Shown here in pieces: positions 27,610-37,441 of a stretch of DNA of 64,000 bases. This DNA is from a gamma proteobacterium symbiont of Ctena orbiculata (GTDB taxonomy: Bacteria; Pseudomonadota; Gammaproteobacteria; Chromatiales; Chromatiaceae), in the NCBI GenBank assembly GCA_003058495.1, contig QBVC01000019.1, forward strand, positions 124,001-188,000, in the 5' to 3' direction. The position numbers and the translations under genes are program-made. Numbering within the stretch: the first letter of the stretch is position 1; every line of letters starts with the position of its first letter. The notes below the pieces were generated by a model. That model ran no database searches and had not been told where the DNA came from. It worked only from the letters and a program-made list of their open reading frames with translations.

Positions 27610-28220
27610 CGCAGCTCCCTCTCCCCGTGAATCACCTCGACCAGCTTCAGCGCCTGCTCCTCCATGCCGATCACCAGCCTGTCGATGAGGCCGCTGAAAT
27701 AGCGGTGAAACATCAGGCTCGGTATCGCCACGGAGAGGCCTGCGGCCGTGGTGATCAAGGCCTCGGAGATGCCCCCCGCCAGCACGCCGGGGTCACCCAC
27801 GCCGGCGGTCACAATGACGCTGAAGACCTTGATCATACCGATCACGGTGCCCAGCAGACCAAGCAAGGGGGATATCGAGGCGATGGTGCCGAGGGTGTTG
27901 AGATAGCGTTCAAGGTCATGTACAACCTGTCTTCCCACCTCTTCTATCGCCTCTTTCATCACCTCTTTATTATGGTCCCGGTTGATCAGTCCCGCCGCCA
28001 GAATCCTCCCCAAGGGAGAACTTTCTTTCAGTTTGTCGAGATCGGCCAGATTGAGCTTGTCGTCCCGGTGCAGCTGCAGAATCTGCCTCATCAGATATTC
28101 TGGCATGACCCGCTTTCGCTGCAGCGACCAAATTCTCTCGATAACGATCCCCAGGGCAACAATGGAGCAGGCGATGATGGGCAGCATCAGCCATCCGCCG
28201 GACTTTACCAGTTCTAACAC
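27606..28220 (-). CDS. exbB: ExbB/TolQ-family proton channel protein
   Basis: A 204-residue protein with three membrane spans (about 7-29, 105-130 and 155-175), including LGLLGTVIGMIKVF and the GISEALITTAAGLSVAIPSL helix that lines the channel. Works with ExbD. First gene of an exbB-exbD-lpxK-ycaR-kdsB run on the minus strand. TolQ is excluded by the absence of tolR/A/B neighbours. Confidence 0.92.
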   Translation of the reverse strand: MLELVKSGGWLMLPIIACSIVALGIVIERIWSLQRKRVMPEYLMRQILQLHRDDKLNLADLDKLKESSPLGRILAAGLINRDHNKEVMKEAIEEVGRQVVHDLERYLNTLGTIASISPLLGLLGTVIGMIKVFSVIVTAGVGDPGVLAGGISEALITTAAGLSVAIPSLMFHRYFSGLIDRLVIGMEEQALKLVEVIHGERELR

Positions 28221-28354
28221 CTTGTCTCTGTCCTATAGTCTTTCGTAAAGTAGATAATATCCGATTCCCTTATGATACTTGATGAATAGCGCAATCTAAA
28301 ATTGATGGCTGCAAACTTCCAATCCTGCCGTCCAATCGCTGCGCAATCAGCCAT

Positions 28355-30637
28355 TCAGTCACTCCAGTAGCGGCGGTTGTGTTGACGATAGAGCCGAGGG
28401 GTCAGCCCGGTCTGCCGCATACCAATCCGAAACTCTATCGCCCCGGTCTCGGCAGTATTCAGTATAACCGCACCTTGCTTCCGCCAACGTCGAACGACCT
28501 CATCTTTTGGAAAGCCGTAGCTGTTTCTATAACCGCTTGAAATCAGTACCCAGTCGGGATCGACGGCAGTTACAAACGACGCGGAGGAGGAACTCGCCGA
28601 TCCGTGGTGCGGCGCCACCACGATTTCCGATGCCAGTTCCTCGGCATGATGAGCCAGCAACGACCTTTCACCCTGGGCCTCGATATCACCCGGCAACAGA
28701 ACGCGCCTCTCTCCGATGCTAATCTGCATGACGCAGGAGCGATCATTTGGCCGCACCAGGCGTTCACCCCGGTTTGGATGCAACAGGGTGAAACCAACCC
28801 CGTCCCAGTGCCAGGATTCACCTGCTACGCAGTCCCGCGCCTGAGCGATGGGTTCAGCTTCACCCGCCAGGATATCAGCGATCGGAAACGCCTGTTTCAA
28901 CGCACTGTAGCCACCGGCATGATCCATATCGCCATTGCTCAGCAACAAGCGGTCGATGCCCTTATGCCCCCGTGCCCGAAGATAGGGAATAAGCACCGAT
29001 TCTGCAGAATTGAAACCTGACGTGAAGGCCGGACCCGTATCATAGACCATGAGATGATGTTCGGTTTCAATGACGCAGGCCAGCCCCTGTCCGACATCCA
29101 ACAGTGTAAACCATAGCTCACCATGAGAAGGCCGTGGCGGTTGGGCGAGAAACAGGGGTGCGACCAGGCACAGCGCCAAGCCGCGTCCCGGTATTCCTCC
29201 CGGGAGCATCCACAAAAGAGTGCCCAGCAGGGCCGCCAGCCAGACCCAAGCAGCCACATCGGGCAGTGTGATAACGGCGTAGGGGAGCGTGGAAAACCAA
29301 ACCAGCAGCTGATAGGTTTGGCTGGCCATCCACCCCAGCAGCCCGAACCACCATCCGGCCAACAGGGTAATCGGCAGCAGCGGCAGACCGATCAACACCA
29401 GGGGCACGAGAACCAGGGTAAACCAGGGCACCATGATCAGATTCACCACCAGCGCAATCAGTGAACCCTGGCCGAAAAAGAGAAACAGAAGCGGCAGCAA
29501 GCCCAGGGTGACGAACCACTGCACACGCAGCATCTGCCGCCACCCTGTCCAGGGGGCGAGGCGTCCACCGACACTCCAGACAATCACCGCCACCGCACCG
29601 AAGGAGAGCCAAAACCCGGCAGACAGGGTCGCCATGGGATCGAGCAGAACCACCAGGAACAGCGCCAGGACCAGGCTTCTACCCGGGGCAATCCGGCGCC
29701 CGAGCAAGACACTGCCGAGGGCTGCCACCAGCATCAGCAGCGCACGTTGCGTGGGCAGGGAGAACCCGGCCAATGCGGCATAGGCAAAGGCCCCGGCAAG
29801 CGCCGCGACCGACCCCGCCTTGAGCGCCGGAACGCTCAGGGTCAAGCGCTCACTGCGGCGCCAGAGCCATTGGCCGAGAAACAGCATCCAACCCGCAACA
29901 ATGCCGATATGGAGTCCCGATATGGCAACCAGGTGGTTGGTCCCGGTGAGGCTGAAGACACGCCACTCCGTCGAACCAAAGCCTCGTTTATCGCCTATCG
30001 CCAAGGCACTGAGGAGGGATGCCGCGCCCGGTTGGTCCGCTTCACGCGCGATCAGCAGGGCGATTCTCTGACGCAACCGATCAAACCATGCAGTGCCCGG
30101 CTGTTGCTCCAGGATCCTGTTGCCATGCCACTTCCTGACATACCCCTTTGCCGCTATTCCCTGGCTGTAGAGCCAGCGTTCGAAATCCCCTCCCGCGGGA
30201 TTTTGCGCTCCCCTCGGCCGTTTCAGTCTGACTTTCAGACGCCATCTGTCGCCGACACGAATCGTCTCGCCGGGTCGATACCAGCTTAACTGCAGCCTGG
30301 ACAAGGCCACCGCATTGCCCCCGCTGTCGTGGAGCTGATCCACATCCGCTTGAAAACGGACCAGCCGGCCCCGCACGCTCGGCAGGGTTGCGACGACCGC
30401 CTCCAGCACCAGGTCTTCACCTTCCAGTTCGGCGGGCAGGCGGTCTTGCAGCCGGTCGGTGGCGCAGAGGAGACTCCAACCCGCACCGGCAAACAGGGCC
30501 AACAAGGAGCGCCCCAGGGGATAACGCCAAGAGAGTGCCAGGGGTGCGAGAGCGGCGAACCACCAGCTCGATGGAAGGGTCTGTAGCTGATGAAAAAGCG
30601 TGGCGCCGACCACAAAGCTGATCAGAATTAAATTCAC
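28355..30637 (-). CDS. comEC: ComEC/Rec2 DNA internalisation channel protein
   Basis: Polytopic protein for transport of single-stranded DNA across the inner membrane in natural transformation. The 760-residue sequence has an N-terminal membrane/OB-fold region and a central competence domain with TGTNHLVAISGLHIGIVAG. Many spans follow, then a C-terminal metallo-beta-lactamase domain with LLDVGQGLACVIE, NGDMDHAGGYSALK and VVAPHHGS. All three modules are present and in frame. It lies 134 bases upstream of exbB on the same strand. Competence itself cannot be judged from this gene alone. Confidence 0.94.
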   Translation of the reverse strand: MNLILISFVVGATLFHQLQTLPSSWWFAALAPLALSWRYPLGRSLLALFAGAGWSLLCATDRLQDRLPAELEGEDLVLEAVVATLPSVRGRLVRFQADVDQLHDSGGNAVALSRLQLSWYRPGETIRVGDRWRLKVRLKRPRGAQNPAGGDFERWLYSQGIAAKGYVRKWHGNRILEQQPGTAWFDRLRQRIALLIAREADQPGAASLLSALAIGDKRGFGSTEWRVFSLTGTNHLVAISGLHIGIVAGWMLFLGQWLWRRSERLTLSVPALKAGSVAALAGAFAYAALAGFSLPTQRALLMLVAALGSVLLGRRIAPGRSLVLALFLVVLLDPMATLSAGFWLSFGAVAVIVWSVGGRLAPWTGWRQMLRVQWFVTLGLLPLLFLFFGQGSLIALVVNLIMVPWFTLVLVPLVLIGLPLLPITLLAGWWFGLLGWMASQTYQLLVWFSTLPYAVITLPDVAAWVWLAALLGTLLWMLPGGIPGRGLALCLVAPLFLAQPPRPSHGELWFTLLDVGQGLACVIETEHHLMVYDTGPAFTSGFNSAESVLIPYLRARGHKGIDRLLLSNGDMDHAGGYSALKQAFPIADILAGEAEPIAQARDCVAGESWHWDGVGFTLLHPNRGERLVRPNDRSCVMQISIGERRVLLPGDIEAQGERSLLAHHAEELASEIVVAPHHGSASSSSASFVTAVDPDWVLISSGYRNSYGFPKDEVVRRWRKQGAVILNTAETGAIEFRIGMRQTGLTPRLYRQHNRRYWSD

Positions 30638-30786
30638 GACACTCCCTGTCGATAATCCCTAGTGTGTAACCGAAACTTCCACGCAGCCAGGTTGTACTAA
30701 GCTTAAACATGCTTCACTATTGCATCTCGATTCAGACCTGCCGCGCTGAAATCAACGGATGCCAAAGCGGATATTTTCCCTGAATT

Positions 30787-31332
30787 ATGCCAAAAAGATT
30801 GATCAAAAGCCTGTTGCCCCACCATGAAGAGGTGAGAAATCACAAGCATTTGAAGCTTTTTGGCTCGCTGATGCATGACCCCAACCTCTGGCATCTCAAC
30901 AGGCACTCGGTCTCAGGCGCCTTCGCCGTCGGCCTCTTCATGGCCTTCATTCCGCTCCCTCTGCAGATGGTGTTCGCCGCCGCGGCGGCAATCTTCTTTC
31001 GCGTCAACCTCCCCCTCTCCGTGGCCCTGGTATGGATCACCAATCCGATCACCATTCCACCGATGTTCTACTTCGCCTACCTGGTGGGAACCTGGGTCAC
31101 CGGTGAAACCGCCACCCTCGAACCTTTTCAGCTCAGCTGGGAATGGGTGCAAAGCCTGGGGATTGAGATCCTGGTCCCTCTGGTTATCGGCTCCCTGATC
31201 TGCGCCACCGTTTCATCCATCCTCGGCTATAGCCTGATTCTCTGGATCTGGCGCTGGCATGCGGTGGAAAGGTGGAAGGCCAGACGCCTCAGAAAGAAGC
31301 GCCAGGGTACGCCTTCTACGCCCTCAACTTAA
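30787..31332 (+). CDS. DUF2062 membrane protein
   Basis: A 181-residue protein with the DUF2062 pattern: the N-terminal [23 protein letters not shown] segment, [23 protein letters not shown], and three to four hydrophobic spans ending in a basic C-terminal tail. It is divergent from comEC and converges on lolD, overlapping its end by 9 bases. Function is not established for the family; a role in the envelope is only a guess from its location. Confidence 0.88.
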   Translation: MPKRLIKSLLPHHEEVRNHKHLKLFGSLMHDPNLWHLNRHSVSGAFAVGLFMAFIPLPLQMVFAAAAAIFFRVNLPLSVALVWITNPITIPPMFYFAYLVGTWVTGETATLEPFQLSWEWVQSLGIEILVPLVIGSLICATVSSILGYSLILWIWRWHAVERWKARRLRKKRQGTPSTPST

Positions 31333-32010
31333 TTGCAACCTGCCATCCACCAGCTGCCAGGTATGGTCCATCCTGGACGCCAGCTCCGGATCATGGGTAA
31401 CCACCACGAAACTGGTGTTGCTCTCCCTGTTCAATCGCAACAACAGCTCATAGACCTGTTCGGCGTTTTTTCTGTCCAGGTTTCCCGTCGGCTCGTCCGC
31501 CAATACACAGTCGGGTTGATGGACCAGGGCCCTCGCCAGGGCGGCTCTTTGCCGCTCGCCCCCGGAGAGTTCGTTGGGTTTGTGCTCTACCCGCGCGCCC
31601 AGTCCGACCTGCTGCAGCATCGCCTCGGCCATGGCCCTCGCCTTGGCCGCCGGTTCGCCTCCGATCAACAGCGGCATGGCCACATTTTCCAATGCGCTGA
31701 ACTCCGGCAGCAGGTGGTGGAATTGATAGACGAAACCCATATGGCGGTTTCTGAGCAGACCCTTACTGCGCTCATTGAGGCTGAGCAGATCCTTGTCATG
31801 CAACAGAACCTGTCCGGAGTCCGGCTTGTCCAAGCCACCCAAACAGTGCAGCAGGGTGCTTTTGCCAGAACCAGAGGCGCCGATAATCGCAACCCGTTCA
31901 CCCCGTCGTATGGTCAGGTCGACACCTTGCAGCACCTCCACATGGAGATCGCCCTGGGTGAAGGTCCGCACCAGGTTGTCGGCCTTCAATACGATCTCCC
32001 GGCTACTCAT
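31324..32010 (-). CDS. lolD: LolD lipoprotein-releasing ATPase
   Basis: ATPase of the LolCDE complex that releases outer-membrane lipoproteins to LolA. From the ATG at 32010, 228 residues: Walker [11 protein letters not shown]-loop [20 protein letters not shown] (a LolD hallmark), signature [15 protein letters not shown], Walker [13 protein letters not shown] and VVTHD. The open frame extends upstream into lolC, but this start gives an 8-base overlap typical of lolC-lolD. Confidence 0.95.
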   Translation of the reverse strand: MSSREIVLKADNLVRTFTQGDLHVEVLQGVDLTIRRGERVAIIGASGSGKSTLLHCLGGLDKPDSGQVLLHDKDLLSLNERSKGLLRNRHMGFVYQFHHLLPEFSALENVAMPLLIGGEPAAKARAMAEAMLQQVGLGARVEHKPNELSGGERQRAALARALVHQPDCVLADEPTGNLDRKNAEQVYELLLRLNRESNTSFVVVTHDPELASRMDHTWQLVDGRLQLS

Positions 32011-33250
32011 AACGCAGCGCCTCCGCCGGTTGGGTTCGCGATGCCTTCCAGGCGGGATAGAGGGTTGCCAGGATGGTGATAACGAACGCGGCAAAACCGA
32101 TGAACAGCACATCGGCGAGATGGGGATCGGAGGGAAGCTTGTTGATGTAGTAGATGTTGGGATCGAGAAAGTTGATCTCGAATGCCGATTCGATCCGGCT
32201 GACAATCTCCTCCACGTTGATTGCCAGCAGGACCCCCCCGATCATGCCGAGTATATTGCCGACGATTCCGATGGTCGCACCCTGCACCATGAAGATGCCC
32301 ATGATCGATCGGGGTGATGCCCCCAGGGTGCGCAATATGGCGATATCGGACTGTTTGTCGGTCACCACCATCACCATCGTGGAGACGATATTGAAGGCGG
32401 CGACCGCGACGATCAGCGACAGGATGATCGTCATCATCCGCTTCTCGGTCTGCAGGGCGGCGAAGAAGTTTCGATGCTGCATGGTCCAGTCACTGATACG
32501 GTAGTAGCCACCCATCTTCAGCGCCAACTCCCGCGAAACCTGCGGCGCCAGATAGAGATCATCCAGCTTCAGGCGGATCCCGGAAACGCCCGACTCGAGA
32601 CGCATCAGCTTGGCCGCATCCTCGATATGCATGATGGCGACACCCCGGTCGTACTCTCCCATACCCACCTGAAAGATCGCTACCACGGTAAATCGTTTCA
32701 GGCGCGGCATGATCCCGGCCGGGGTGACATTCACCTGGGGCGTCACCAGGGTCACCCTGTCGCCGACCCCGACCCCCAGCACCAGGGCCAGTTCGCGTCC
32801 GAGAATCAGGCCGTACTGGCCCGCCTGCAGGGCCTCCACGGAACCGTGGGTTATGGCGGTAAGCACCTCGGAAACCTTCCCCTCCTGGTCCGGCAGTATG
32901 CCCCGCAACAGCACCCCGCTGACCTTCTGCCCGCTGATCAGCATGCCCTGGCCCTCCACGTAGGGGGCCTCGCCGACCACGTGGGGGTAGGTCGCCGCTT
33001 CCGCCTGTACCTCGGACCAATCCTTTAATTCACCGTTGACCCCGGATATCGTGGCATGGGATGTCATACCGAGAATCCGTTCACGGACTTCCTTGTGAAA
33101 GCCGTTCATAACTGATAGGACGACGATCAACGCCACCACTCCCAGCATGATCCCCAGCATCGAGATCAGGGAGATGAAGGAGATAAAATGATTACGCCGC
33201 TTGGCGCGTGTATAGCGAAGGCCGATATAGAATTCGATCGGTTTGAACAT
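32003..33250 (-). CDS. lolC: LolC/LolE-family lipoprotein-releasing permease
   Basis: Inner-membrane permease of the Lol system. The 415-residue protein starts [20 protein letters not shown], with a first span near residues 25-50 ([24 protein letters not shown]). A large periplasmic domain follows, then three further spans from about 270 on, with the FtsX/MacB-type [21 protein letters not shown]. Only one permease gene is present with lolD, so a single protein may fill both LolC and LolE roles, as in organisms with LolF. Confidence 0.9.
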   Translation of the reverse strand: MFKPIEFYIGLRYTRAKRRNHFISFISLISMLGIMLGVVALIVVLSVMNGFHKEVRERILGMTSHATISGVNGELKDWSEVQAEAATYPHVVGEAPYVEGQGMLISGQKVSGVLLRGILPDQEGKVSEVLTAITHGSVEALQAGQYGLILGRELALVLGVGVGDRVTLVTPQVNVTPAGIMPRLKRFTVVAIFQVGMGEYDRGVAIMHIEDAAKLMRLESGVSGIRLKLDDLYLAPQVSRELALKMGGYYRISDWTMQHRNFFAALQTEKRMMTIILSLIVAVAAFNIVSTMVMVVTDKQSDIAILRTLGASPRSIMGIFMVQGATIGIVGNILGMIGGVLLAINVEEIVSRIESAFEINFLDPNIYYINKLPSDPHLADVLFIGFAAFVITILATLYPAWKASRTQPAEALRYE

Positions 33251-33519
33251 AACGGGCCATTAAACCTTCATCTGACACACCCATCCCGGGTGCTGTGCAT
33301 TGGCTGGGCGAGATTCGCCGAGTCGGATAGCCTAACAAAAATGGACGGGAATAGCGGCCCTATTTTTTGATTTGACACGATTCCCCCTGACGCAGGGTCG
33401 CATAACCATGGCAATTGCATTTGACTATACTGGCACAATGAAAGAAAAACTTTTTATTTTCTAGACTTAGGTATGAGTGCTATATTATTTCCTGAAGAGA
33501 CCAAATCGGAGTTGCTCAG

Positions 33520-33810
33520 ATGACTTTTCGTATCACCACCCTTTCTGCCGCGATTATCTGCCTGCTTGCGCTACCGGCATCCGCTGATGTGCTGCTGATC
33601 GAATCGATCCATTCCGTACCCATCAACAGTGAAGAGGGCATCCCCCGTCCCAAACGCAGCATGTCGATGGATCAAGTCGCCCAGCGTTACGGTCAACCCG
33701 TGACCGCATACCCCAGCGTGGGCGAGCCACCGATCACCCGTTGGGACTACAGCGGCTATTCCGTTTTCTTTGAATACGACCTGGTCCTGACTTCGGTGGT
33801 TCATCGCTAA
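33520..33810 (+). CDS. Small exported protein of unknown function
   Basis: A 96-residue protein with a clear signal peptide (ITTLSAAIICLLALPASA). A short mature part carries RPKRSMSMDQVAQRYGQP and GEPPITRWDYSGYSVFFEYD followed by VLTSVVH. This pattern recurs in small gammaproteobacterial periplasmic proteins and loosely resembles the BamE/SmpA fold. A function cannot be assigned. It stands alone, with about 270 bases of upstream DNA and an inverted repeat downstream. Confidence 0.8.
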   Translation: MTFRITTLSAAIICLLALPASADVLLIESIHSVPINSEEGIPRPKRSMSMDQVAQRYGQPVTAYPSVGEPPITRWDYSGYSVFFEYDLVLTSVVHR

Positions 33811-33842
33811 ACTCTCACCCGTCCCGGTTCCGAGCCATCCAT

Positions 33843-33914
33843 GGTGCGGCAAGCCGCACCCTACCCTATCTCCGATCGCGGTCTGTTTTTGCGTAGGGTG
33901 CGGCTTGCCGCACC
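33843..33914. repeat. Paired REP-like inverted repeat
   Basis: Two 22-base arms, 33843-33864 (starting GGTGCGGCAAGCCGCACC) and 33893-33914, are exact reverse complements separated by 28 bases. Each arm is also internally palindromic (GGTGCGGC-AA-GCCGCACC). This matches the layout of REP/BIME-type intergenic repeats. It lies between the small exported protein gene and the trpD2-like gene and could also act as a transcription barrier. Confidence 0.8.
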
Positions 33915-34038
33915 GTTCATGTCCGCTCCGATCCCGCGCAATCCAGCACCGATACCGAGCCTGATTCGGTAATTCTTGACAATTTTACTCAGTTATTTAT
34001 ACTGCGCTGCATTAAGTCGATCGAACAGGTAGTACTTC

Positions 34039-35145
34039 ATGACTGACACCATGACCTCCGAAGAGTTGATGCACTCAATCATTCAGCGCATCGCCACCGG
34101 CCCGGAGTTGAGCAAGGATATCTCCCTTGAGGAGGCGAGCGATGGCATGTCGGCCATACTCAGGGGCGAGATCGACGAGGTCCAGGCGGCGATATTCCTC
34201 ATCGCCTTGCGGATGAAGCGGGAGACCGATGACGAGAACAAGGGGGCATTGGATGCCATCCTCAAGATCTCTCAGAGCCGGGAGGTGGATGTAGAGCAGC
34301 TGATCTCACTGGCCGATCCCTACGATGGGGTCAACCGCAACCTGCCGATCGCGCCTTTTGTGCCTGCGGTTCTGGCGGCCTGCGGCCTGCCCTGCGTCAG
34401 CCACGGGCTCGATGCCGTGGGACCGAAATTCGGTGTCACCCACCGCCATGTCCTGAAGGAAGTCGGTATCGATGTGGATATCGACCTCGATCGGGCCGCC
34501 TCCCGCCTGGAGGATCCGGAATTGGGTTGGGCCTACGTGGATCAGCGTAGCTTCTGTCCCGGCCTCCACGACTTGACCGGGTTGCGACGGAAGATCATCA
34601 AGCGGCAGGTCCTGACCACGGTGGAGGTCTTGGCGAAACCCCTGGTCGGCAGAAACAAGACCCATCTCGTCACCGGATATGTACACAAACCCTACCCGGC
34701 AAAATACGCATCACTGGCCCGTTTTGCCGGATTCGAGGGGTGTCTGCTGGTACGCGGTATCGAGGGGGGGGTCATCCCATCCCTGAGACAGCAGGGTCTG
34801 CTCCACCGCTACGACGATCTCGGCGCGGAACAAGCGGTGGAGATCTCACCCGAGAGTCTCGGGATCACCCAAGCCGTCAGGGCCGTGCCGATACCGGAGG
34901 ACGAAGCGATCGCAACCAATGGCGATGAGGTCGCCCGCATCAGGGATGTGCGCGCGGCCGCCAGGGCAGCCGCCGAGCGCGGCATGCAAGCGCTTCAAGG
35001 CGAACAGGGTCCGGCCTACGACGCCCTGGTCTACAGCAGTGCCTTGATCCTCTGGCATGCCGGGGATTTCGCAACCATCGAATCGGCGGCGCAGAGGGTG
35101 CGCCAGGTACTTGACTCGGGTCTTGCCCATCAGAGAATCAGGTAG
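34039..35145 (+). CDS. TrpD2-like glycosyl transferase/phosphoribosyltransferase family protein
   Basis: A 368-residue protein with the anthranilate phosphoribosyltransferase-like fold: an N-terminal helical domain (SLEEASDGMSAILRGEIDEVQAAIFLIAL) and a C-terminal part with a CGLPCVSHGLDAVGPKFGVTH region. The canonical PRPP-binding TrpD glycine motif is altered, so tryptophan synthesis is unlikely, and no trp genes surround it. Such YbiB/TrpD2 proteins bind nucleic acid in some species. It precedes the Rieske gene by 8 bases, probably in one transcript. Confidence 0.8.
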   Translation: MTDTMTSEELMHSIIQRIATGPELSKDISLEEASDGMSAILRGEIDEVQAAIFLIALRMKRETDDENKGALDAILKISQSREVDVEQLISLADPYDGVNRNLPIAPFVPAVLAACGLPCVSHGLDAVGPKFGVTHRHVLKEVGIDVDIDLDRAASRLEDPELGWAYVDQRSFCPGLHDLTGLRRKIIKRQVLTTVEVLAKPLVGRNKTHLVTGYVHKPYPAKYASLARFAGFEGCLLVRGIEGGVIPSLRQQGLLHRYDDLGAEQAVEISPESLGITQAVRAVPIPEDEAIATNGDEVARIRDVRAAARAAAERGMQALQGEQGPAYDALVYSSALILWHAGDFATIESAAQRVRQVLDSGLAHQRIR

Positions 35146-35153
35146 CGGTAACC

Positions 35154-35474
35154 ATGGCTGAGTGGGTTGAGGTTGCGCAGCTTGGCGAACTTCCCCCCGG
35201 GACGATGAAGCGTGTCGACCTGGCCGGCCGGCGGTTCCTGCTGGCGAACGCCGATGGCCAGCTCTACGCCGTCGATGATCTCTGTAGCCATGAAGAGGTC
35301 TCCCTCTACCTGGGCTGTCTCGAGGGGGATACCGTAAAGTGCTCCCTGCACGGCAGTCGCTTCAGCCTGAAAAGCGGTCTGCCCCTGGACGAACCGGCGA
35401 CAGAACCGATCAATACCTATCCCGTCAAAGTCACTGCCGAGCGTATCTATTTACTTGCAAAATCACCCAATTAG
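35154..35474 (+). CDS. Rieske [2Fe-2S] ferredoxin-like protein
   Basis: A 106-residue soluble protein with the cluster ligands CSH (about residues 43-45) and CSLH (62-65), spaced as in Rieske-type ferredoxins and NirD. No signal peptide or membrane anchor, so it acts in the cytoplasm as an electron carrier or small subunit. It lies 8 bases after the TrpD2-like gene. No reductase partner is adjacent, so the redox partner is unknown. Confidence 0.9.
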   Translation: MAEWVEVAQLGELPPGTMKRVDLAGRRFLLANADGQLYAVDDLCSHEEVSLYLGCLEGDTVKCSLHGSRFSLKSGLPLDEPATEPINTYPVKVTAERIYLLAKSPN

Positions 35475-35485
35475 GAGTGATTTAG

Positions 35486-35499
35486 GTGATCTAGATCAA
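35486..35499. promoter_or_regulatory. FNR-like binding site upstream of a small membrane peptide
   Basis: GTGAT-CTAG-ATCAA matches the FNR/Dnr consensus TTGAT-N4-ATCAA at nine of ten positions. A TACTATATA stretch near 35539-35547 could be a -10 element, which would put the site near -60 from the start point, a normal class I position. It lies ahead of the 45-residue ORF at 35626 and, further on, the ccm operon. The core CTAG is identical to the site at 45733. Confidence 0.55.
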
Positions 35500-35625
35500 A
35501 AATACCTTGCTTCCCAGACTAGCGTACCTAGGGTAATTACTATATATTCCCCCCACTAACAAAAAAATCGTCCGTTAGGGCATTACAATTTCACCACCAA
35601 GTTAAATTTCCGGGGGACATGTCCG

Positions 35626-35763
35626 GTGAAATATCTGTTTGTATTGGTAGTCGCATTCTGCTTGACCCTGGTTTGGCAAACATCCAATATTGCTAAGCGT
35701 ACCCCCAACCTGCAGAGTTTCGAGCAGGAGCAGGTCATAATAAAGACGCCTCAAGCGACCTGA
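35626..35763 (+). CDS. 45-residue putative single-span membrane peptide
   Basis: A short frame from GTG at 35626 to TGA at 35761-35763. Translation gives (M)KYLFVLVVAFCLTLVWQTS as an N-terminal hydrophobic segment, then a polar tail NIAKRTPNLQSFEQEQVIIK. A GGGGGA Shine-Dalgarno lies about 8 bases upstream, and an FNR-like site lies about 130 bases upstream. The N-terminus could be a membrane anchor or a signal sequence. No family is recognised. Similar small peptides accompany cytochrome complexes, but nothing here proves that. Confidence 0.5.
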   Translation: MKYLFVLVVAFCLTLVWQTSNIAKRTPNLQSFEQEQVIIKTPQAT

Positions 35764-36106
35764 ATCCCTGACCCGGCCGTTCCCATAACAACCCCCCTGT
35801 AGACTACAACCAGCTCCTTTAGTAAATAATAAGAAACTGAAGATCACCGCACACCGATTTCATTTCGTGACAGAGTACTGATTTCATTAGGGAATCAGTT
35901 CGCTCTATCCGAATCAAAATATAGAGCCTGATGGCTAGATATGGGAATATCATCCCAATTGCTTGCGAGAGCAGCCATGCCCAGCTGAAGGGAGTTCGAT
36001 TTTTGTTGAGGCCTTGGAGTGAGATCGGGTAAGGTTGTGCACTTTTCCAAAGCTCTGTTTCCGACTCCATTGAACAGAGTAACAACGATAAAACGACATT
36101 ATACTT
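35764..36106. other. Intergenic region upstream of ccmA
   Basis: 343 bases between the small peptide gene and ccmA, moderately AT-rich. It may contain the ccm promoter. I see only a weak CTGATT/AATCAG inverted repeat near 35878-35898 and no coding signal. Confidence 0.45.
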
Positions 36107-36760
36107 GTGACAGCTGCATCCACGCCCTCCTCCTCCGTCGCCTACGAAGCGCGCTCCCTGCAGTGCATTCGCGACGACCGGATACTATTCGAGGATCTGA
36201 GCTTCAGCATCAATCCGGGCCAGGCATTGGTTTTGGAGGGGCGCAACGGCAGCGGAAAAACCTCACTGTTGAGGATCCTCTGCGGGATACGCCTGCCGGA
36301 ATCGGGAGAGCTGCTGTGGGAGGGTGCGGACATCTTCAAACTGGGGCCTGAATTTCACGAGCATATCGCCTACCTGGGCCACAAAGACGGATCCAAACTC
36401 GACCTGACCCCTTTGGAAAACCTGCGTATCGCCCGCGGACTGGGCAAGGCACAGGAGGGTATCGACCTGGAAGATGCCCTGGACCAGGTCGGCCTCTACG
36501 GTTTCGAGGATATTCCGACACGCAATCTCTCAGCGGGCCAACAGCGCCGCCTTGCGATCGCGCGACTATTGATTACCGATGCGAGGCTATGGATCCTGGA
36601 CGAGCCGTTCACCTCCCTCGACCGTAAAGGCATTGAGCATATGGAGCGCCTGTTCGAGGGACATCTCAACCGCGGTGGCATGGCTGCGATGACCACCCAC
36701 CACCGGATCGGCTTCAAGGAAGATATTCAACTGGTACGAATAAACCTGTCGGAACGATGA
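36107..36760 (+). CDS. ccmA: CcmA heme exporter ATPase
   Basis: ATP-binding subunit of the CcmABCD complex that releases holo-CcmE during cytochrome c maturation. The 217-residue protein begins at a GTG. It has Walker A GRNGSGKTS, signature LSAGQQRRLAIARLL, Walker B LWILDEPFTSLD and the CcmA-typical TTHH switch. It overlaps ccmB by 4 bases and opens the operon. Confidence 0.95.
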   Translation: MTAASTPSSSVAYEARSLQCIRDDRILFEDLSFSINPGQALVLEGRNGSGKTSLLRILCGIRLPESGELLWEGADIFKLGPEFHEHIAYLGHKDGSKLDLTPLENLRIARGLGKAQEGIDLEDALDQVGLYGFEDIPTRNLSAGQQRRLAIARLLITDARLWILDEPFTSLDRKGIEHMERLFEGHLNRGGMAAMTTHHRIGFKEDIQLVRINLSER

Positions 36761-37440
36761 GCACCCTATCTCTCACAAGCGCTTTCAGCCTGCTGCTAAA
36801 AAGGGACTTGGTTCTCGCCTACCGCCGGCGCGCGGAACTGGTCAACCCGATGCTCTTTTTCGTCCTGGTTACGGCCATGTTCCCGCTGGGCATCGGCAAT
36901 GACGCCAAGCTGATCGAGGCCGTCGGCCCGGGGGTCATCTGGGTTGCCGCCCTCCTCGCCGCCCTGCTCTCACTCGATAGCATGTTCCGCTCCGACTACG
37001 ATGACGGCTCGTTGGAGCAGTTCATGCTGAGCGCCCACCCGGTCTCCATCCTGGTGCTGGCGAAGATTCTGGCCCACTGGCTGGTCACCGGCCTCCCCCT
37101 TTTCATCGTCGCGCCCCTGCTCGCGGTGCTGCTGAATATTCCCGCATCCGCGATCCCCACCCTGATGCTGACCCTGATCCTGGGCACCCCGGTGCTCAGC
37201 CTGATCGGTTCCGTCGGTGTCGCCCTGACCGTGGGACTGCGCCGCGGCGGCGTTATACTTTCACTGCTGGTGCTGCCCCTCTTCGTGCCGGTATTGATCT
37301 TTGCCACGGATGCTGTAAAAACTGCAATTGTCGGCATACCGACGACGGCGCAACTCTCCATCCTGTCCGCCATGCTGGTTGGTTCCCTGGTGTTGGCGCC
37401 GATGGCGACTGCCGCTTCATTGAGAATCAGTTTGAGTTGA
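36757..37440 (+). CDS. ccmB: CcmB heme exporter permease
   Basis: Inner-membrane subunit of CcmABCD. The 227-residue protein has six hydrophobic spans, the N-terminal LLLKRDLVLAYRRRAELVNPMLFFVLV and the VLAKILAHWLVTGLPL region typical of CcmB. Full length. It ends one base before the ccmC start. Confidence 0.95.
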   Translation: MSTLSLTSAFSLLLKRDLVLAYRRRAELVNPMLFFVLVTAMFPLGIGNDAKLIEAVGPGVIWVAALLAALLSLDSMFRSDYDDGSLEQFMLSAHPVSILVLAKILAHWLVTGLPLFIVAPLLAVLLNIPASAIPTLMLTLILGTPVLSLIGSVGVALTVGLRRGGVILSLLVLPLFVPVLIFATDAVKTAIVGIPTTAQLSILSAMLVGSLVLAPMATAASLRISLS

Positions 37441-37441
37441 T

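Noticed and set aside
34039-35145. Anthranilate phosphoribosyltransferase TrpD
   Set aside because: Altered PRPP-site region and no tryptophan genes nearby; TrpD2-like is more likely.
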